A stretch of DNA of 64,000 nucleotides, from NCBI RefSeq assembly GCF_009380155.1, contig NZ_WHUV01000001.1, positions 1,736,001-1,800,000 on the forward strand, written 5' to 3'. The DNA comes from Pseudomonas piscis (GTDB lineage: Bacteria > Pseudomonadota > Gammaproteobacteria > Pseudomonadales > Pseudomonadaceae). The translations under genes were made by a program, and so were the position numbers. Of this stretch, positions 1 through 7,582 are shown one piece after another (position 1 is the stretch's first letter; the number at the start of each line of letters is the position of its first letter). The notes under the pieces were generated by a model. It searched no databases. It saw only the letters and a list, made by a program, of their open reading frames with translations, and was not told where the DNA came from.

Positions 1-494
1 GCTATGAAGGCCCGAGCCTGGAGTGCGACAAGTGCGGTAGCGAGATGCAACTCAAGACCGGCCGTTTCGGCAAGTTCTTCGGTTGCACCAACCCGACCTG
101 CAAGAACACCCGCAAGCTGCTGAAGAGCGGCGATGCGGCGCCGCCGAAGATGGATCCGGTGAAGATGCCCGAGCTCAAGTGCGAGAAGGTCAACGACACC
201 TATATCCTGCGTGACGGTGCGTCGGGGCTGTTCCTGGCCGCCAGCCAGTTCCCGAAGAACCGCGAGACCCGCGCGCCACTGGTGCTCGAGCTGATCCCGC
301 ACAAGGACGAGATCGATTCGAAGTATCACTTCCTCTGCGAAGCGCCGCAAAAGGACCCGGAAGGTCGTCCAGCGGTGGTGCGCTACAGCCGCAAGACCAA
401 AGAGCAGTACGTGCAGACCGAAGTCGATGGCAAGCCTACTGGTTGGCGCGCCTTCTACGACGGCGGCAGCTGGAAGGTCGAGGACAAGCGCTGA
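1..494 (+). CDS. topA: DNA topoisomerase I, C-terminal end (partial)
   Basis: The 5' part of the gene is outside the window; the reading frame enters at base 3. Topoisomerase I relaxes negative supercoils by single-strand passage in the nucleoid. What is visible is only the C-terminal zinc-ribbon region: a C-x2-C pair (LECDKCG) followed by a C-x4-C pair (CTNPTC), then a second degenerate ribbon-like repeat with [19 protein letters not shown], and a basic tail ending in WKVEDKR. The catalytic tyrosine domain is not in view. The assignment rests on this tail and on the neighbouring order (conserved small gene, sulA, lexA) that accompanies topA in Pseudomonas. A strong intrinsic terminator follows. 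Confidence 0.93.
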   Translation, partial: YEGPSLECDKCGSEMQLKTGRFGKFFGCTNPTCKNTRKLLKSGDAAPPKMDPVKMPELKCEKVNDTYILRDGASGLFLAASQFPKNRETRAPLVLELIPHKDEIDSKYHFLCEAPQKDPEGRPAVVRYSRKTKEQYVQTEVDGKPTGWRAFYDGGSWKVEDKR

Positions 495-537
495 AGTCCC
501 GTGAGTGCTGGTGGGCGACCTCCGCGCGGTGACTGAC

Positions 538-576
538 AAGGCCGCATGTTCCCTTGGAACATGCGGCCTTTCTTTT
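538..576 (+). terminator. Rho-independent terminator after topA
   Basis: A 15-bp stem with a 3-nt loop (left arm 538-552, right arm 556-570) is followed by TCTTTT. It lies 43 bases after the topA stop and would insulate topA from the downstream genes. Confidence 0.85.
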
Positions 577-654
577 GGCTTGCGGCTGGTGGGAGCGATC
601 CCTGAAACTGTGATACCCGCATCCGGCTCTGTTCTTATGGTGGAGGCTGCCTAC

Positions 655-1176
655 ATGGCCCATGAGCTCTATACCCGTACCAATCAGAAAATCTATTTCG
701 CCGGTTTGGCCCTGGAGGCTTTGGCGCGGGCGCAAGAGGGGCGGGCGATGAATGCCCAGGCCCTGGTCCAGGCTGGTCGCGAATCGGTGTTGTTTCACCT
801 GTACGGGGCGCTGCTCGGGTTGTGCCACGAGATTGCCGGGTTCTACCGATTGCCCCAGGCAGGTGCTTCCCGCGTGGAGCAGATCCTCAACCGTGAGGTG
901 CTGGAAAACATCGCTATTCCCGAGCTGGCGGAGTTGGTCGAGCTGGCGCAGAGCCCGCAAAGCTGGCTGGCGCAGTTGCTGGCCGCCTATGGGGCTTTGC
1001 TCCAGCCGCCAAGGGCGCCCCACAAGCCCAAGGGCGATGTCACCCAGCCGTTGATCGTGGCGGTCAGCCTGGATGAAGAGGCGCCGCCAGAGCTGGGGCG
1101 TGAGGAGCTGGAAAGCTGGCGGCAGAATCTCAAGGCCTTGGCTATTCGTTTTCGGGACGGCTTGAACGAGTGTTGA
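655..1176 (+). CDS. Conserved Pseudomonas hypothetical protein (DUF6586-like)
   Basis: A 173-residue soluble protein without signal peptide or membrane segment, rich in Leu and Ala and probably mainly alpha-helical. The start at 655 (MAHELYTRTNQKI) is chosen because GGAGG stands 8 bases upstream at 642-646; the open frame continues upstream to 505, but that part runs through the topA terminator and is not coding. Conserved-looking features are the N-terminal NQKIYFAG and the C-terminal LESWRQNLKALAIRFRD. It resembles the small protein found directly after topA in P. aeruginosa (PA3010 by memory). Function is not known; I cannot assign a reaction. Confidence 0.8.
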   Translation: MAHELYTRTNQKIYFAGLALEALARAQEGRAMNAQALVQAGRESVLFHLYGALLGLCHEIAGFYRLPQAGASRVEQILNREVLENIAIPELAELVELAQSPQSWLAQLLAAYGALLQPPRAPHKPKGDVTQPLIVAVSLDEEAPPELGREELESWRQNLKALAIRFRDGLNEC

Positions 1177-1226
1177 GCCCGGACGCCGGCTGATCCGCCG
1201 TACGACTATTTGATCAAGGAAGATTC

Positions 1227-2267
1227 ATGCTGTTCTTCTTGCGTGACCAGGCATTGGTTCGCCTGCTGAATGACTCTCAGGTGCGGGTCGCCCGTGCCCG
1301 CTCCAACGCGGATTTGCTGGAGGTGCTCGACAGGCTCGAGGTGTTTCCCGGTGGGCTGGAGTTCGATCATGTGCAGTCGATAGTCCTTCTGGTGCTGGCC
1401 TTTGCCGCCTTCGCCACGATGTGGTTGATGGATGGCATGGGCGGGATGTTCTGGCTGGGTCTAGCCCTGATCTTTTCCAGCTACTACATCGGTAAAGGGC
1501 TTTCTGGATCGTCGACGGACCTGGCCGCCAGTATTGCTCGCAAATGTGCACTGTTCTGCAATGAGTTGAGCGAATTCGACAGTACCGCCGACTGGCGCCT
1601 GAAGAAGCTCAATAGTGAATTCATCGAATATCAGCGAGGCAATGAGCGGCGTCACATCGTCGACTCGGTCCAGGGCGTCTATCGGAGAGGTTGCCACCGG
1701 CTGGCGTTCGAATACCACCACCTGCAGTACGTTACCTCCAGCAACCAGCGTGGGCCGGGTGGCAGCTACAGGAAGGTCTTCGATACCTTCAATCGCTATA
1801 GCCTGGTGGTGGAGTTCCCTTGGGTGATGGATATCGCGGTTCGTTCCAGCCCTTTGCCGGCCCCACAGACGTTGCAGCCGTTCAAGACCGGTTGCAGCGC
1901 TTTCGATGAGACCTTCGTACTGCGAGGCAATGATCAGGCCGGTTGCGAGCGATTCGCCACGGCCGCGACCCTGGCTTTTTTGCTGGAGCTTGCGCGTCGC
2001 CTGGATCAGGTCAACCTGGAGTTTTCCAGTCAGGGGCGGCTCTGCCTGAGCTTTGGCGATGAGATCATGGCCCATGCCGATCTCGGGGCTTTGAGCGATC
2101 TTGCCGTGTTTCGCCAGCGGATCGAGGAGGGGGTTGAGCTGCCTGGGCTGTTTCCGGTACTGGAATGGGTGCACCAGTTGGCGCTGCTGCAAGATGGTTC
2201 GGCCGATCAGTCCGTGCAGGACGATGTCCGGCAGAAGAGCCCTGGTGAGCTGGTCAGGGAGGAATGA
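1227..2267 (+). CDS. DUF3137-like membrane protein, copy 1
   Basis: A 346-residue protein with an N-terminal soluble segment (VARARSNADLLEVLDRL), two adjacent hydrophobic helices at about residues 50-90, and a long C-terminal cytoplasmic or periplasmic domain. The C-terminal part carries FDETFVLRGND, AATLAFLLELARRL and NLEFSSQGRLCLSF, a pattern I associate with DUF3137 proteins, which commonly neighbour LemA genes; this link is inference. AAGGAAG just before the ATG is a good ribosome-binding site. The next gene overlaps the stop and is a clear paralogue. The block sits between genes that are contiguous in P. aeruginosa, so it looks like an accessory insertion. Biochemical role unknown. Confidence 0.7.
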   Translation: MLFFLRDQALVRLLNDSQVRVARARSNADLLEVLDRLEVFPGGLEFDHVQSIVLLVLAFAAFATMWLMDGMGGMFWLGLALIFSSYYIGKGLSGSSTDLAASIARKCALFCNELSEFDSTADWRLKKLNSEFIEYQRGNERRHIVDSVQGVYRRGCHRLAFEYHHLQYVTSSNQRGPGGSYRKVFDTFNRYSLVVEFPWVMDIAVRSSPLPAPQTLQPFKTGCSAFDETFVLRGNDQAGCERFATAATLAFLLELARRLDQVNLEFSSQGRLCLSFGDEIMAHADLGALSDLAVFRQRIEEGVELPGLFPVLEWVHQLALLQDGSADQSVQDDVRQKSPGELVREE

Positions 2268-3283
2268 TGCAGTTGCTAAAGCACGATGCCGAGTTGGTGC
2301 GCTTGCTGGGCGATTGCGATTCGGCAGTGGCGCGGGCTCGATCCAACGCAGATTTATTGGTGATTATCGACAGGCTCAAGTCCTTCAAGGGAGGGCTGCA
2401 TTTCGATCATGCCCAGCCCTGGGTGTTGTTGCTGCTCGCCATCATGGCCGCGATTCCCGCCCTGGCAGGCGTGCTGCTGATGTGGTTTGCCACGGCATGC
2501 CTGGTATTCGCCAGCCTGTACATCTGGATGAGCCGGAAGGCGGCCGTTGATGAGCTGCCGAAGAAAATTGCCCGCAAGTGTTCGTTTCTCAGCAATGGCC
2601 TGCAGGACCCGGGTGGTTCTGCGGATGAGCGTTTCAACCAGTTGAGTGAAGAGTTCGCTGATTATGACCGTGGTAATGACAGCCGTCGTATAGAGGCCTC
2701 GGCCAAGGGGCTCTATCAGGGCCCACGCCATCAGTTGTCGTTTGTTTTCCACCACCTTCGCTATGTGAATTCGCATATCAAGAACCAGCCCAATAACGAA
2801 AGTGAAAGGGTTTACGAGAACTTCGATCGATACAGCCTGGTAATCGATTTTCCTTGGATCAAAGACGTTGTGGTGCTCAGTAACGCGCTAGATCAGAAGA
2901 AAGCCAGTCTAGAGGCTTTCGAGACGACTTTCGCTGACTTCAACCGCGCTTTCATACTCAATGGTGAGAGTGGGTTGGTCTGCGCGAAATTCGCGAAACC
3001 CGCCACGCTGGTTTTTCTTCTGGGGCTTCATCGGCGATTGAAGAATGTGAACCTGGAGTTTTCCAGTCGAGGGCGTTTGTGTCTGAGTTTCGATGATGCC
3101 GAGGTCATGGCTTATGACGACCCGGGCACGTTCGAGGACCTGCAAGGCTTCTATGACAACATCGAGCGGGGATTGGCGTTGCCGAACCTGTTCCCGGTAC
3201 TGGCCTTGGTGCATGAATTGGCGGAGTTGCAAGACGATAATTTTGATCGCCCGTTGAAAGTCACTGAAGAAATGGAGCAGTAG
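2264..3283 (+). CDS. DUF3137-like membrane protein, copy 2 (tandem paralogue)
   Basis: A 339-residue paralogue of the preceding protein. Shared blocks include VARARSNADLL, FDH-Q before the membrane segment, RYSLV-FPW-D, NLEFSS-GRLCLSF and LP-LFPVL-VH-LA-LQD. Two hydrophobic helices lie at about residues 48-90. It starts with ATGATG overlapping the upstream stop; GGAGG lies at 2258-2262, so the second ATG (2267) may be the one used and translation is probably coupled to copy 1. The LemA-family gene begins 4 bases after its stop, so the three are one operon. A heteromeric membrane complex with LemA is a reasonable guess but is not shown by the sequence. Confidence 0.7.
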   Translation: MMQLLKHDAELVRLLGDCDSAVARARSNADLLVIIDRLKSFKGGLHFDHAQPWVLLLLAIMAAIPALAGVLLMWFATACLVFASLYIWMSRKAAVDELPKKIARKCSFLSNGLQDPGGSADERFNQLSEEFADYDRGNDSRRIEASAKGLYQGPRHQLSFVFHHLRYVNSHIKNQPNNESERVYENFDRYSLVIDFPWIKDVVVLSNALDQKKASLEAFETTFADFNRAFILNGESGLVCAKFAKPATLVFLLGLHRRLKNVNLEFSSRGRLCLSFDDAEVMAYDDPGTFEDLQGFYDNIERGLALPNLFPVLALVHELAELQDDNFDRPLKVTEEMEQ

Positions 3284-3287
3284 GTTT

Positions 3288-3846
3288 ATGGAGTTGCTAT
3301 TGGTCGTTGCGATTGTCTTGTGTGTTATTGCCTATACGCATTACAACAAGATAGTCGGTGCTCACAACAAGGCGCAGCGAGCTTGGTCGGATGTATTGGT
3401 ATACGAGCGGCAGCGGATCAAGGTCCTGGATATGCTGGAGCCGCAAGTGGCTGGTTTCCAGGCATACGAAAGCCAGTTGCTGGAGCGGATAGTCGAATTG
3501 CGTACTGCTATTGCCGGTTTGCCATCGGCAGCCGATGGCGACGCATTGAAGTCGGTGAGTCAGAGCGCCAAAGCCTTGTTGGGGGGGCTTGAGCCTCGCC
3601 TTTGAGGCTTATCCCGATCTCAAGTCAGTAGAGCTATTGAGTAATCTGATGCGTGAGGTTGCCGAGCAAGAGAGCAATATTGGTGCCGCCATTACCCTGT
3701 TCAACCTGAACGTAGAGCATTTCAATAACAGCATTCAGTTATTTCCCGGTTCGCTGATCAATCGGTTGAGTTTGAACAAGTCTCTGATCACACCGTTCTC
3801 GGACAGTCAGGCCGCGTCGGGTTTTGAATACAAGCCAAATTTTTGA
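3288..3846 (+). pseudogene. LemA-family membrane protein, frame broken at a G7 tract
   Basis: The first frame (3288-3605) gives an N-terminal membrane helix and the LemA signature region (NKIVGAHNKAQRAWSDVLVYERQR). The second frame, from about 3586 to 3846, gives the LemA C-terminal region (AFEAYPDLKSVELLSNLM, then ITLFNLNVEHFNNSIQLFPGSLINR). The frames join exactly at seven G at 3581-3587; with six G the protein would read through as ALLGGLSLAFEAYPDLK to a family-length product of about 185 residues. It may therefore be a real one-base insertion, a phase-variable or slippage site, or a sequencing error. As read, ribosomes stop at 3605. LemA proteins are membrane-anchored four-helix proteins of unclear function; this is not the GacS kinase once called LemA. 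Confidence 0.8.
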
Positions 3847-3944
3847 AGAGGCCCAGAGGTTCTTGCGCTATTGGCTGGTATCTGGTCCTTCGAGGGGCGG
3901 CCAGCCGGACGCAAGCGATTCCCGCGCGAGGTTTGGGCGATGGC

Positions 3945-3953
3945 TGGTATAAT
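3945..3953 (+). promoter_or_regulatory. Extended -10 promoter element
   Basis: TGGTATAAT is a perfect extended -10 (TGN plus TATAAT), 30 bases before the ATG at 3983. No good -35 is seen at 17 bp, which is usual for extended -10 promoters. Confidence 0.6.
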
Positions 3954-3982
3954 CCCTCGCCTTTCGTGGAGAACAGATCTAT

Positions 3983-4216
3983 ATGCCAACGTCCTTTCTA
4001 GAAATTGTCGAGTTGCCAGACGGCCGTATCGAGCTGCGCAGGGCTGAAGACGAGGGTTCTCTGGTGACTTTGGATTTCTCCGAGGATGCCAAGGCCTTTC
4101 TGCAAGGCCAGCATGTGGAAGTGGCCAAGGCCATGCTGAGCGTCGGCGTACAAATGGCCGGTCGCTTGGTCGAGGGCGAAATCGAGAAGGAAGAGGGGCC
4201 GCGGGTTCTTCATTAA
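3983..4216 (+). CDS. Small conserved Pseudomonas hypothetical protein
   Basis: A 77-residue acidic soluble protein (MPTSFLEIVELPDGRIELRRAED...). It has no signal peptide and no recognisable catalytic motif. The N-terminal stretch EIVELPDGRIELRR could form beta strands and the middle EDAKAFLQGQHVEVAKAMLSVG a helix. It matches in position and type the small gene between the post-topA gene and sulA in P. aeruginosa (PA3009 by memory). It is read toward, and convergent with, sulA. An extended -10 promoter precedes it, so it is probably its own transcription unit. Function unknown. Confidence 0.8.
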   Translation: MPTSFLEIVELPDGRIELRRAEDEGSLVTLDFSEDAKAFLQGQHVEVAKAMLSVGVQMAGRLVEGEIEKEEGPRVLH

Positions 4217-4321
4217 GGCCCGTCCATCGGTTTCTTCGGGCCACTCGTCGCGTTGTTTAGGCTTCTCCGTCCTGGAGAAGCCTTGAATCATTCAAGCGTG
4301 TTCCCAGCTATTTTCCGTTGT

Positions 4322-4795
4322 TTATCCCAGGCGGATATTCAGGCTTTGCGCCTCGCCGGTGCGTGCAGCGCTGACCAGTTGTTGTCTGGCGCTGCCGCTC
4401 AGTGGATTAAGCCAACTGACCACTGTATGGCTACGGCCCAGGCGCAGGGCTTCGCATGCCAGTTGTTGCGGGCTCTGGTTGCCGCGGGGGTGCAGTAGCA
4501 GGATGCGTTCGCGATTCAGGCCGGCATCCCGCAGCCAGGCCTGGGTCACGCTGGAGGGCGGGGCGATCAGGGTGAGCCAGCGGGCATCCTGGTCCTGGCT
4601 CAGTTCCCTGAGAATGGGGGCCAATAGGTTCAGGCAGTTCCCGGCGGCGCCACGTAATGACAGTTCGCTGAAAGCTTCTGGTGCGTTGTTCCAAGGCGAT
4701 TCGGCTGCTTCCTTGAGAGCCGGCGCCAGGGGTTGGGCCAGGAATGCTTCGAATAGCGGAAGCTGTGCTTGCTGGGGGATATGGGGGAACTGCAT
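4322..4795 (-). CDS. sulA: SOS cell division inhibitor SulA
   Basis: A 157-residue protein of SulA type. SulA binds FtsZ and blocks septation during DNA damage. Family features seen are the RecA-like fold region WLTLIAPPSSVTQAWLRDAGL and LLLHPRGNQSPQQLACEALRLGRSHTVVSWL. The start at 4795 is fixed by AAGGAGG at 4800-4806; a longer open frame to 4828 runs into lexA. It lies 10 bases downstream of the lexA stop, and its Shine-Dalgarno touches that stop, so the two are co-transcribed from the LexA-controlled promoter and probably translationally coupled. Confidence 0.88.
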   Translation of the reverse strand: MQFPHIPQQAQLPLFEAFLAQPLAPALKEAAESPWNNAPEAFSELSLRGAAGNCLNLLAPILRELSQDQDARWLTLIAPPSSVTQAWLRDAGLNRERILLLHPRGNQSPQQLACEALRLGRSHTVVSWLNPLSGSARQQLVSAARTGEAQSLNIRLG

Positions 4796-4805
4796 GGAGC
4801 CTCCT

Positions 4806-5411
4806 TCAGCGGCGAATGACGCCGACACTCAAGCCTTCGATCACCAGTTCCTGATCTTTCAGGTTGACTTCGATGGGGGCGAATTCGGGGTTCTCGGCGA
4901 TCAGCCAGACCTTGCTGCCTTCGCGCTTGAAACGCTTGACCGTGACTTCGTCGCCGATGCGTGCCACGACCACCTGGCCGTTGCGGGCTTCGCGGGTGGT
5001 GTGCACGGCCAGCAGGTCGCCATCGAAGATGCCGATGTCCTTCATGCTCATGCCGTTGACCCGTAGCAGGTAGTCGGCGCGCGGATGGAAGAAAGCCGGG
5101 TTGATGTTGCAGGACTCTTCGATGTGCTGCTGGGCGAGGATCGGCGCACCAGCGGCGACCCGGCCGATGATCGGCAGGGTGTCGTCGCTCTTGGCTTCGA
5201 AGCCCGGGATACGGATGCCGCGGGAGGCGCCCGGGGTCATCTCGATGGCGCCCTTGCGTGCCAGGGCCTTGAGGTGTTCCTCGGCGGCATTGGGGGATTT
5301 GAAGCCCAGTTCCTGCGCGATTTCGGCGCGGGTCGGCGGGTAGCCGTTGTCTTCGAGGCAACGTTTGATAAAAGCCAGAATCTCAGCTTGGCGTGGCGTC
5401 AGTTTTAGCAT
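4806..5411 (-). CDS. lexA: LexA SOS repressor
   Basis: A 201-residue repressor of DNA-damage genes, inactivated by RecA-stimulated self-cleavage. The N-terminal winged helix is [34 protein letters not shown]. The scissile Ala-Gly lies in RVAAGAP, the catalytic Ser in NGMSMKDIG and the catalytic Lys in VTVKRF, all intact. Length matches the family. Two tandem LexA boxes lie just upstream, so the gene is autoregulated. sulA follows in the same operon, an arrangement typical of pseudomonads. Confidence 0.97.
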   Translation of the reverse strand: MLKLTPRQAEILAFIKRCLEDNGYPPTRAEIAQELGFKSPNAAEEHLKALARKGAIEMTPGASRGIRIPGFEAKSDDTLPIIGRVAAGAPILAQQHIEESCNINPAFFHPRADYLLRVNGMSMKDIGIFDGDLLAVHTTREARNGQVVVARIGDEVTVKRFKREGSKVWLIAENPEFAPIEVNLKDQELVIEGLSVGVIRR

Positions 5412-5421
5412 GTCGATCGCT

Positions 5422-5437
5422 CTGTCTTTTTATACAG
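5422..5437 (-). promoter_or_regulatory. LexA box 1
   Basis: CTGT-N8-ACAG, a perfect match to the gammaproteobacterial SOS box core, 11 bases upstream of the lexA ATG. Confidence 0.88.
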
Positions 5438-5440
5438 TTG

Positions 5441-5456
5441 CTGGGATTATATACAG
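5441..5456 (-). promoter_or_regulatory. LexA box 2
   Basis: CTGG-N8-ACAG, one mismatch from CTGT-N8-ACAG, 19 bases centre to centre from box 1. Tandem boxes upstream of lexA are known from E. coli; the weaker box would tune repression. Confidence 0.7.
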
Positions 5457-5603
5457 TGAACATGGCTTGGCAATCCTCCTTTTGCCATGCCCGGCCCGAC
5501 GGTTGTCGTCCTGGTGTCGGAATCTGCCGGCCCGGGCAGGCTACAGGGGCCGGCAGGTATGATTAAATAGCGCGCCGGAAGGCCTCCGGAAGGGCAGGCA
5601 GGC

Positions 5604-5647
5604 TTGACATTGCAGAGCCTGAAACGTATGTTTCAAACAAGTGTTTG
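5604..5647 (+). promoter_or_regulatory. psrA promoter with two palindromic PsrA operators
   Basis: TTGACA (5604-5609) and TATGTT (5627-5632) are separated by 17 bp. Palindrome GAAAC-GTAT-GTTTC at 5621-5634 covers the -10. A second palindrome, CAAAC-AAGT-GTTTG, follows at 5634-5647 and shares base 5634. Both fit the published PsrA site (G/C)AAAC-N2-4-GTTT(G/C), implying tight autorepression. Confidence 0.82.
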
Positions 5648-5662
5648 TCAGGCGGAGTAGCC

Positions 5663-6370
5663 ATGGCCCAGTCGGAAACCGTTGAACGCATTCTCGATGC
5701 TGCCGAGCAGTTGTTCGCGGAAAAAGGTTTTGCCGAAACCTCGTTGCGCCTGATCACCAGCAAGGCCGGGGTTAACCTGGCGGCGGTGAATTACCATTTC
5801 GGTTCCAAGAAGGCCCTGATCCAGGCGGTGTTCTCGCGCTTCCTCGGGCCGTTCTGCATCAGCCTCGATCGTGAGCTGGAGCGGCGCCAGTCCAAGCCCG
5901 ACAGCAAGCCGAGCCTGGAAGAGCTGCTGGAAATCCTGGTGGAGCAGGCCCTGGTGGTACAGCCGCGTAGTGGCAACGACCTGTCGATCTTCATGCGCTT
6001 GCTGGGCTTGGCCTTCAGCCAGAGCCAGGGTCACCTGCGGCGTTACCTGGAAGATATGTACGGCAAGGTGTTCCGTCGCTACATGTTGTTGGTCAATGAA
6101 GCGGCGCCACGTATTCCACCCATTGAGCTGTTCTGGCGAGTGCACTTCATGCTGGGTGCGGCTGCGTTCAGCATGTCCGGGATCAAGGCCCTGCGGGCCA
6201 TCGCCGAGACCGACTTCGGGGTCAACACTTCCATCGAGCAAGTGATGCGCCTGATGGTGCCGTTCCTGGCTGCCGGCATGCGTGCGGAAACCGGCGTCAC
6301 CGACGAAGCCATGGCCAGTGCCCAGCTCAGGCCGCGCAGCAAACCCGCCCCGGCAGCCGCCAAGGCCTGA
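5663..6370 (+). CDS. psrA: TetR-family regulator PsrA
   Basis: A 235-residue TetR-type regulator that in pseudomonads senses long-chain fatty acids, represses itself and beta-oxidation genes and activates rpoS. The N-terminal helix-turn-helix is TSLRLITSKAGVNLAAVNYHFGSKKAL. The ATG at 5663 is chosen over an upstream TTG (5645) that lies inside the operator; GGAG stands 5 bases before it. The two operator palindromes immediately upstream match the PsrA consensus and support the name. It sits between lexA and nagZ as in P. aeruginosa. The C-terminal tail RPRSKPAPAAAKA is low complexity. Confidence 0.93.
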   Translation: MAQSETVERILDAAEQLFAEKGFAETSLRLITSKAGVNLAAVNYHFGSKKALIQAVFSRFLGPFCISLDRELERRQSKPDSKPSLEELLEILVEQALVVQPRSGNDLSIFMRLLGLAFSQSQGHLRRYLEDMYGKVFRRYMLLVNEAAPRIPPIELFWRVHFMLGAAAFSMSGIKALRAIAETDFGVNTSIEQVMRLMVPFLAAGMRAETGVTDEAMASAQLRPRSKPAPAAAKA

Positions 6371-6535
6371 CCCTCCGGCTGGGCGCGACAGCTTACATCC
6401 GCTAAGCTAGCCGCCCATGCCGATTCTCGTTTTCCACTTCCGTACCTTCCCCTTCGCGACATCGATCGCCGTGGGCGCCCGTGTTTCGCGGCTGCCGGCG
6501 TCGATGGTGCGCGCATTCGTGTTTAAGGAAACTCT

Positions 6536-7546
6536 ATGACCGCTGGCCTGCAAGGCTCCTTGATGGTGGACGTCGCCGGTACCTGGCTGACGGCCGAAGA
6601 TCGCCACCTCCTGCGTCAGCCTGAGGTGGGTGGGTTGATCATCTTTGCCCGCAATATCGAGCATCCACGCCAGGTGCGCGAGCTGTGCGCGGCGATCCGG
6701 GCGATCCGTCCCGACCTCCTGCTGGCGGTAGACCAGGAAGGTGGTCGGGTGCAGCGCTTGCGCCAGGGCTTCGTCCGCCTGCCGGCGATGCGTGCCCTGG
6801 CCGACAACCCGAATGCCGAGTACCTGGCCGAGCAGTGCGGCTGGGTCATGGCCACCGAAGTCCTGGCGGTTGGCCTGGATCTGAGTTTCGCGCCGGTTCT
6901 GGATCTCGATCACCAGCGTAGCGCTGTGGTGGGCACCCGGGCCTTCGAAGGCGATCCTGAGCGCGCCGCGCTGCTGGCCGGAGCCTTCATCCGTGGCATG
7001 AATAGCGCCGGCATGGCGGCCACCGGCAAGCACTTCCCCGGCCATGGCTGGGCCGAGGCGGATTCCCATGTGGCGATCCCCAATGACGAGCGCAGCCTGG
7101 AAGAGATCCGTGCCAAGGACTTGCTGCCATTCGCCCGCCTGAGCAAGCAGCTGGCGGCGGTGATGCCGGCCCATGTGATCTATCCGCAGGTCGACGGCCA
7201 GCCGGCTGGCTTCTCGCGGCGCTGGCTGCAGGACATCCTGCGTGGCGAGTTGCAGTTCGACGGGGTGATCTTCAGTGATGACCTGTCCATGGCTGGAGCC
7301 CATGTGGTGGGCGACGCCGCGAGCCGGATCGAGGCGGCCCTGAGCGCCGGATGCGACATGGGCCTGGTGTGCAACGACCGTGCTGCCGCCGAGCTGGCCC
7401 TGAGCGCTGCCCAGCGCCTCAAGGTCAGCCCGTCGCCACGGATCGCGCGGATGCGTGGCCAGGCCTTCGCCGGCCTGGAGTACAAGCAGGACCCTCGTTG
7501 GTTGGCCGCACTGGCCGCGCTGCGCGAGGCGCAGTTGATCGACTGA
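6536..7546 (+). CDS. nagZ: Beta-N-acetylhexosaminidase NagZ
   Basis: A 336-residue cytoplasmic glycosidase of family GH3 that removes GlcNAc from anhydromuropeptides in cell-wall recycling and so feeds the signal for AmpC induction. Diagnostic motifs are AVDQEGGRVQRL, GKHFPGHG (loop with the catalytic His) and FSDDLSM (catalytic Asp nucleophile). There is no signal peptide, as expected for a recycling enzyme. It follows psrA as in P. aeruginosa, 165 bases away. The C-terminus ends close to a hairpin shared with the convergent helicase gene. Confidence 0.95.
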   Translation: MTAGLQGSLMVDVAGTWLTAEDRHLLRQPEVGGLIIFARNIEHPRQVRELCAAIRAIRPDLLLAVDQEGGRVQRLRQGFVRLPAMRALADNPNAEYLAEQCGWVMATEVLAVGLDLSFAPVLDLDHQRSAVVGTRAFEGDPERAALLAGAFIRGMNSAGMAATGKHFPGHGWAEADSHVAIPNDERSLEEIRAKDLLPFARLSKQLAAVMPAHVIYPQVDGQPAGFSRRWLQDILRGELQFDGVIFSDDLSMAGAHVVGDAASRIEAALSAGCDMGLVCNDRAAAELALSAAQRLKVSPSPRIARMRGQAFAGLEYKQDPRWLAALAALREAQLID

Positions 7547-7558
7547 CCTCGACCCCTC

Positions 7559-7582
7559 GACAGGCCGCTTCAGCGGCCTGTC
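7559..7582. terminator. Hairpin between convergent nagZ and helicase genes
   Basis: A perfect 10-bp stem (GACAGGCCGC, loop TTCA) followed on the plus strand by TTGTT. It overlaps the last codons of the minus-strand helicase. It may serve nagZ as a weak terminator. Confidence 0.5.

Noticed and set aside
505..654. Upstream extension of the post-topA gene
   Set aside because: It runs through the topA terminator hairpin and lacks a ribosome-binding site; the ATG at 655 has GGAGG.
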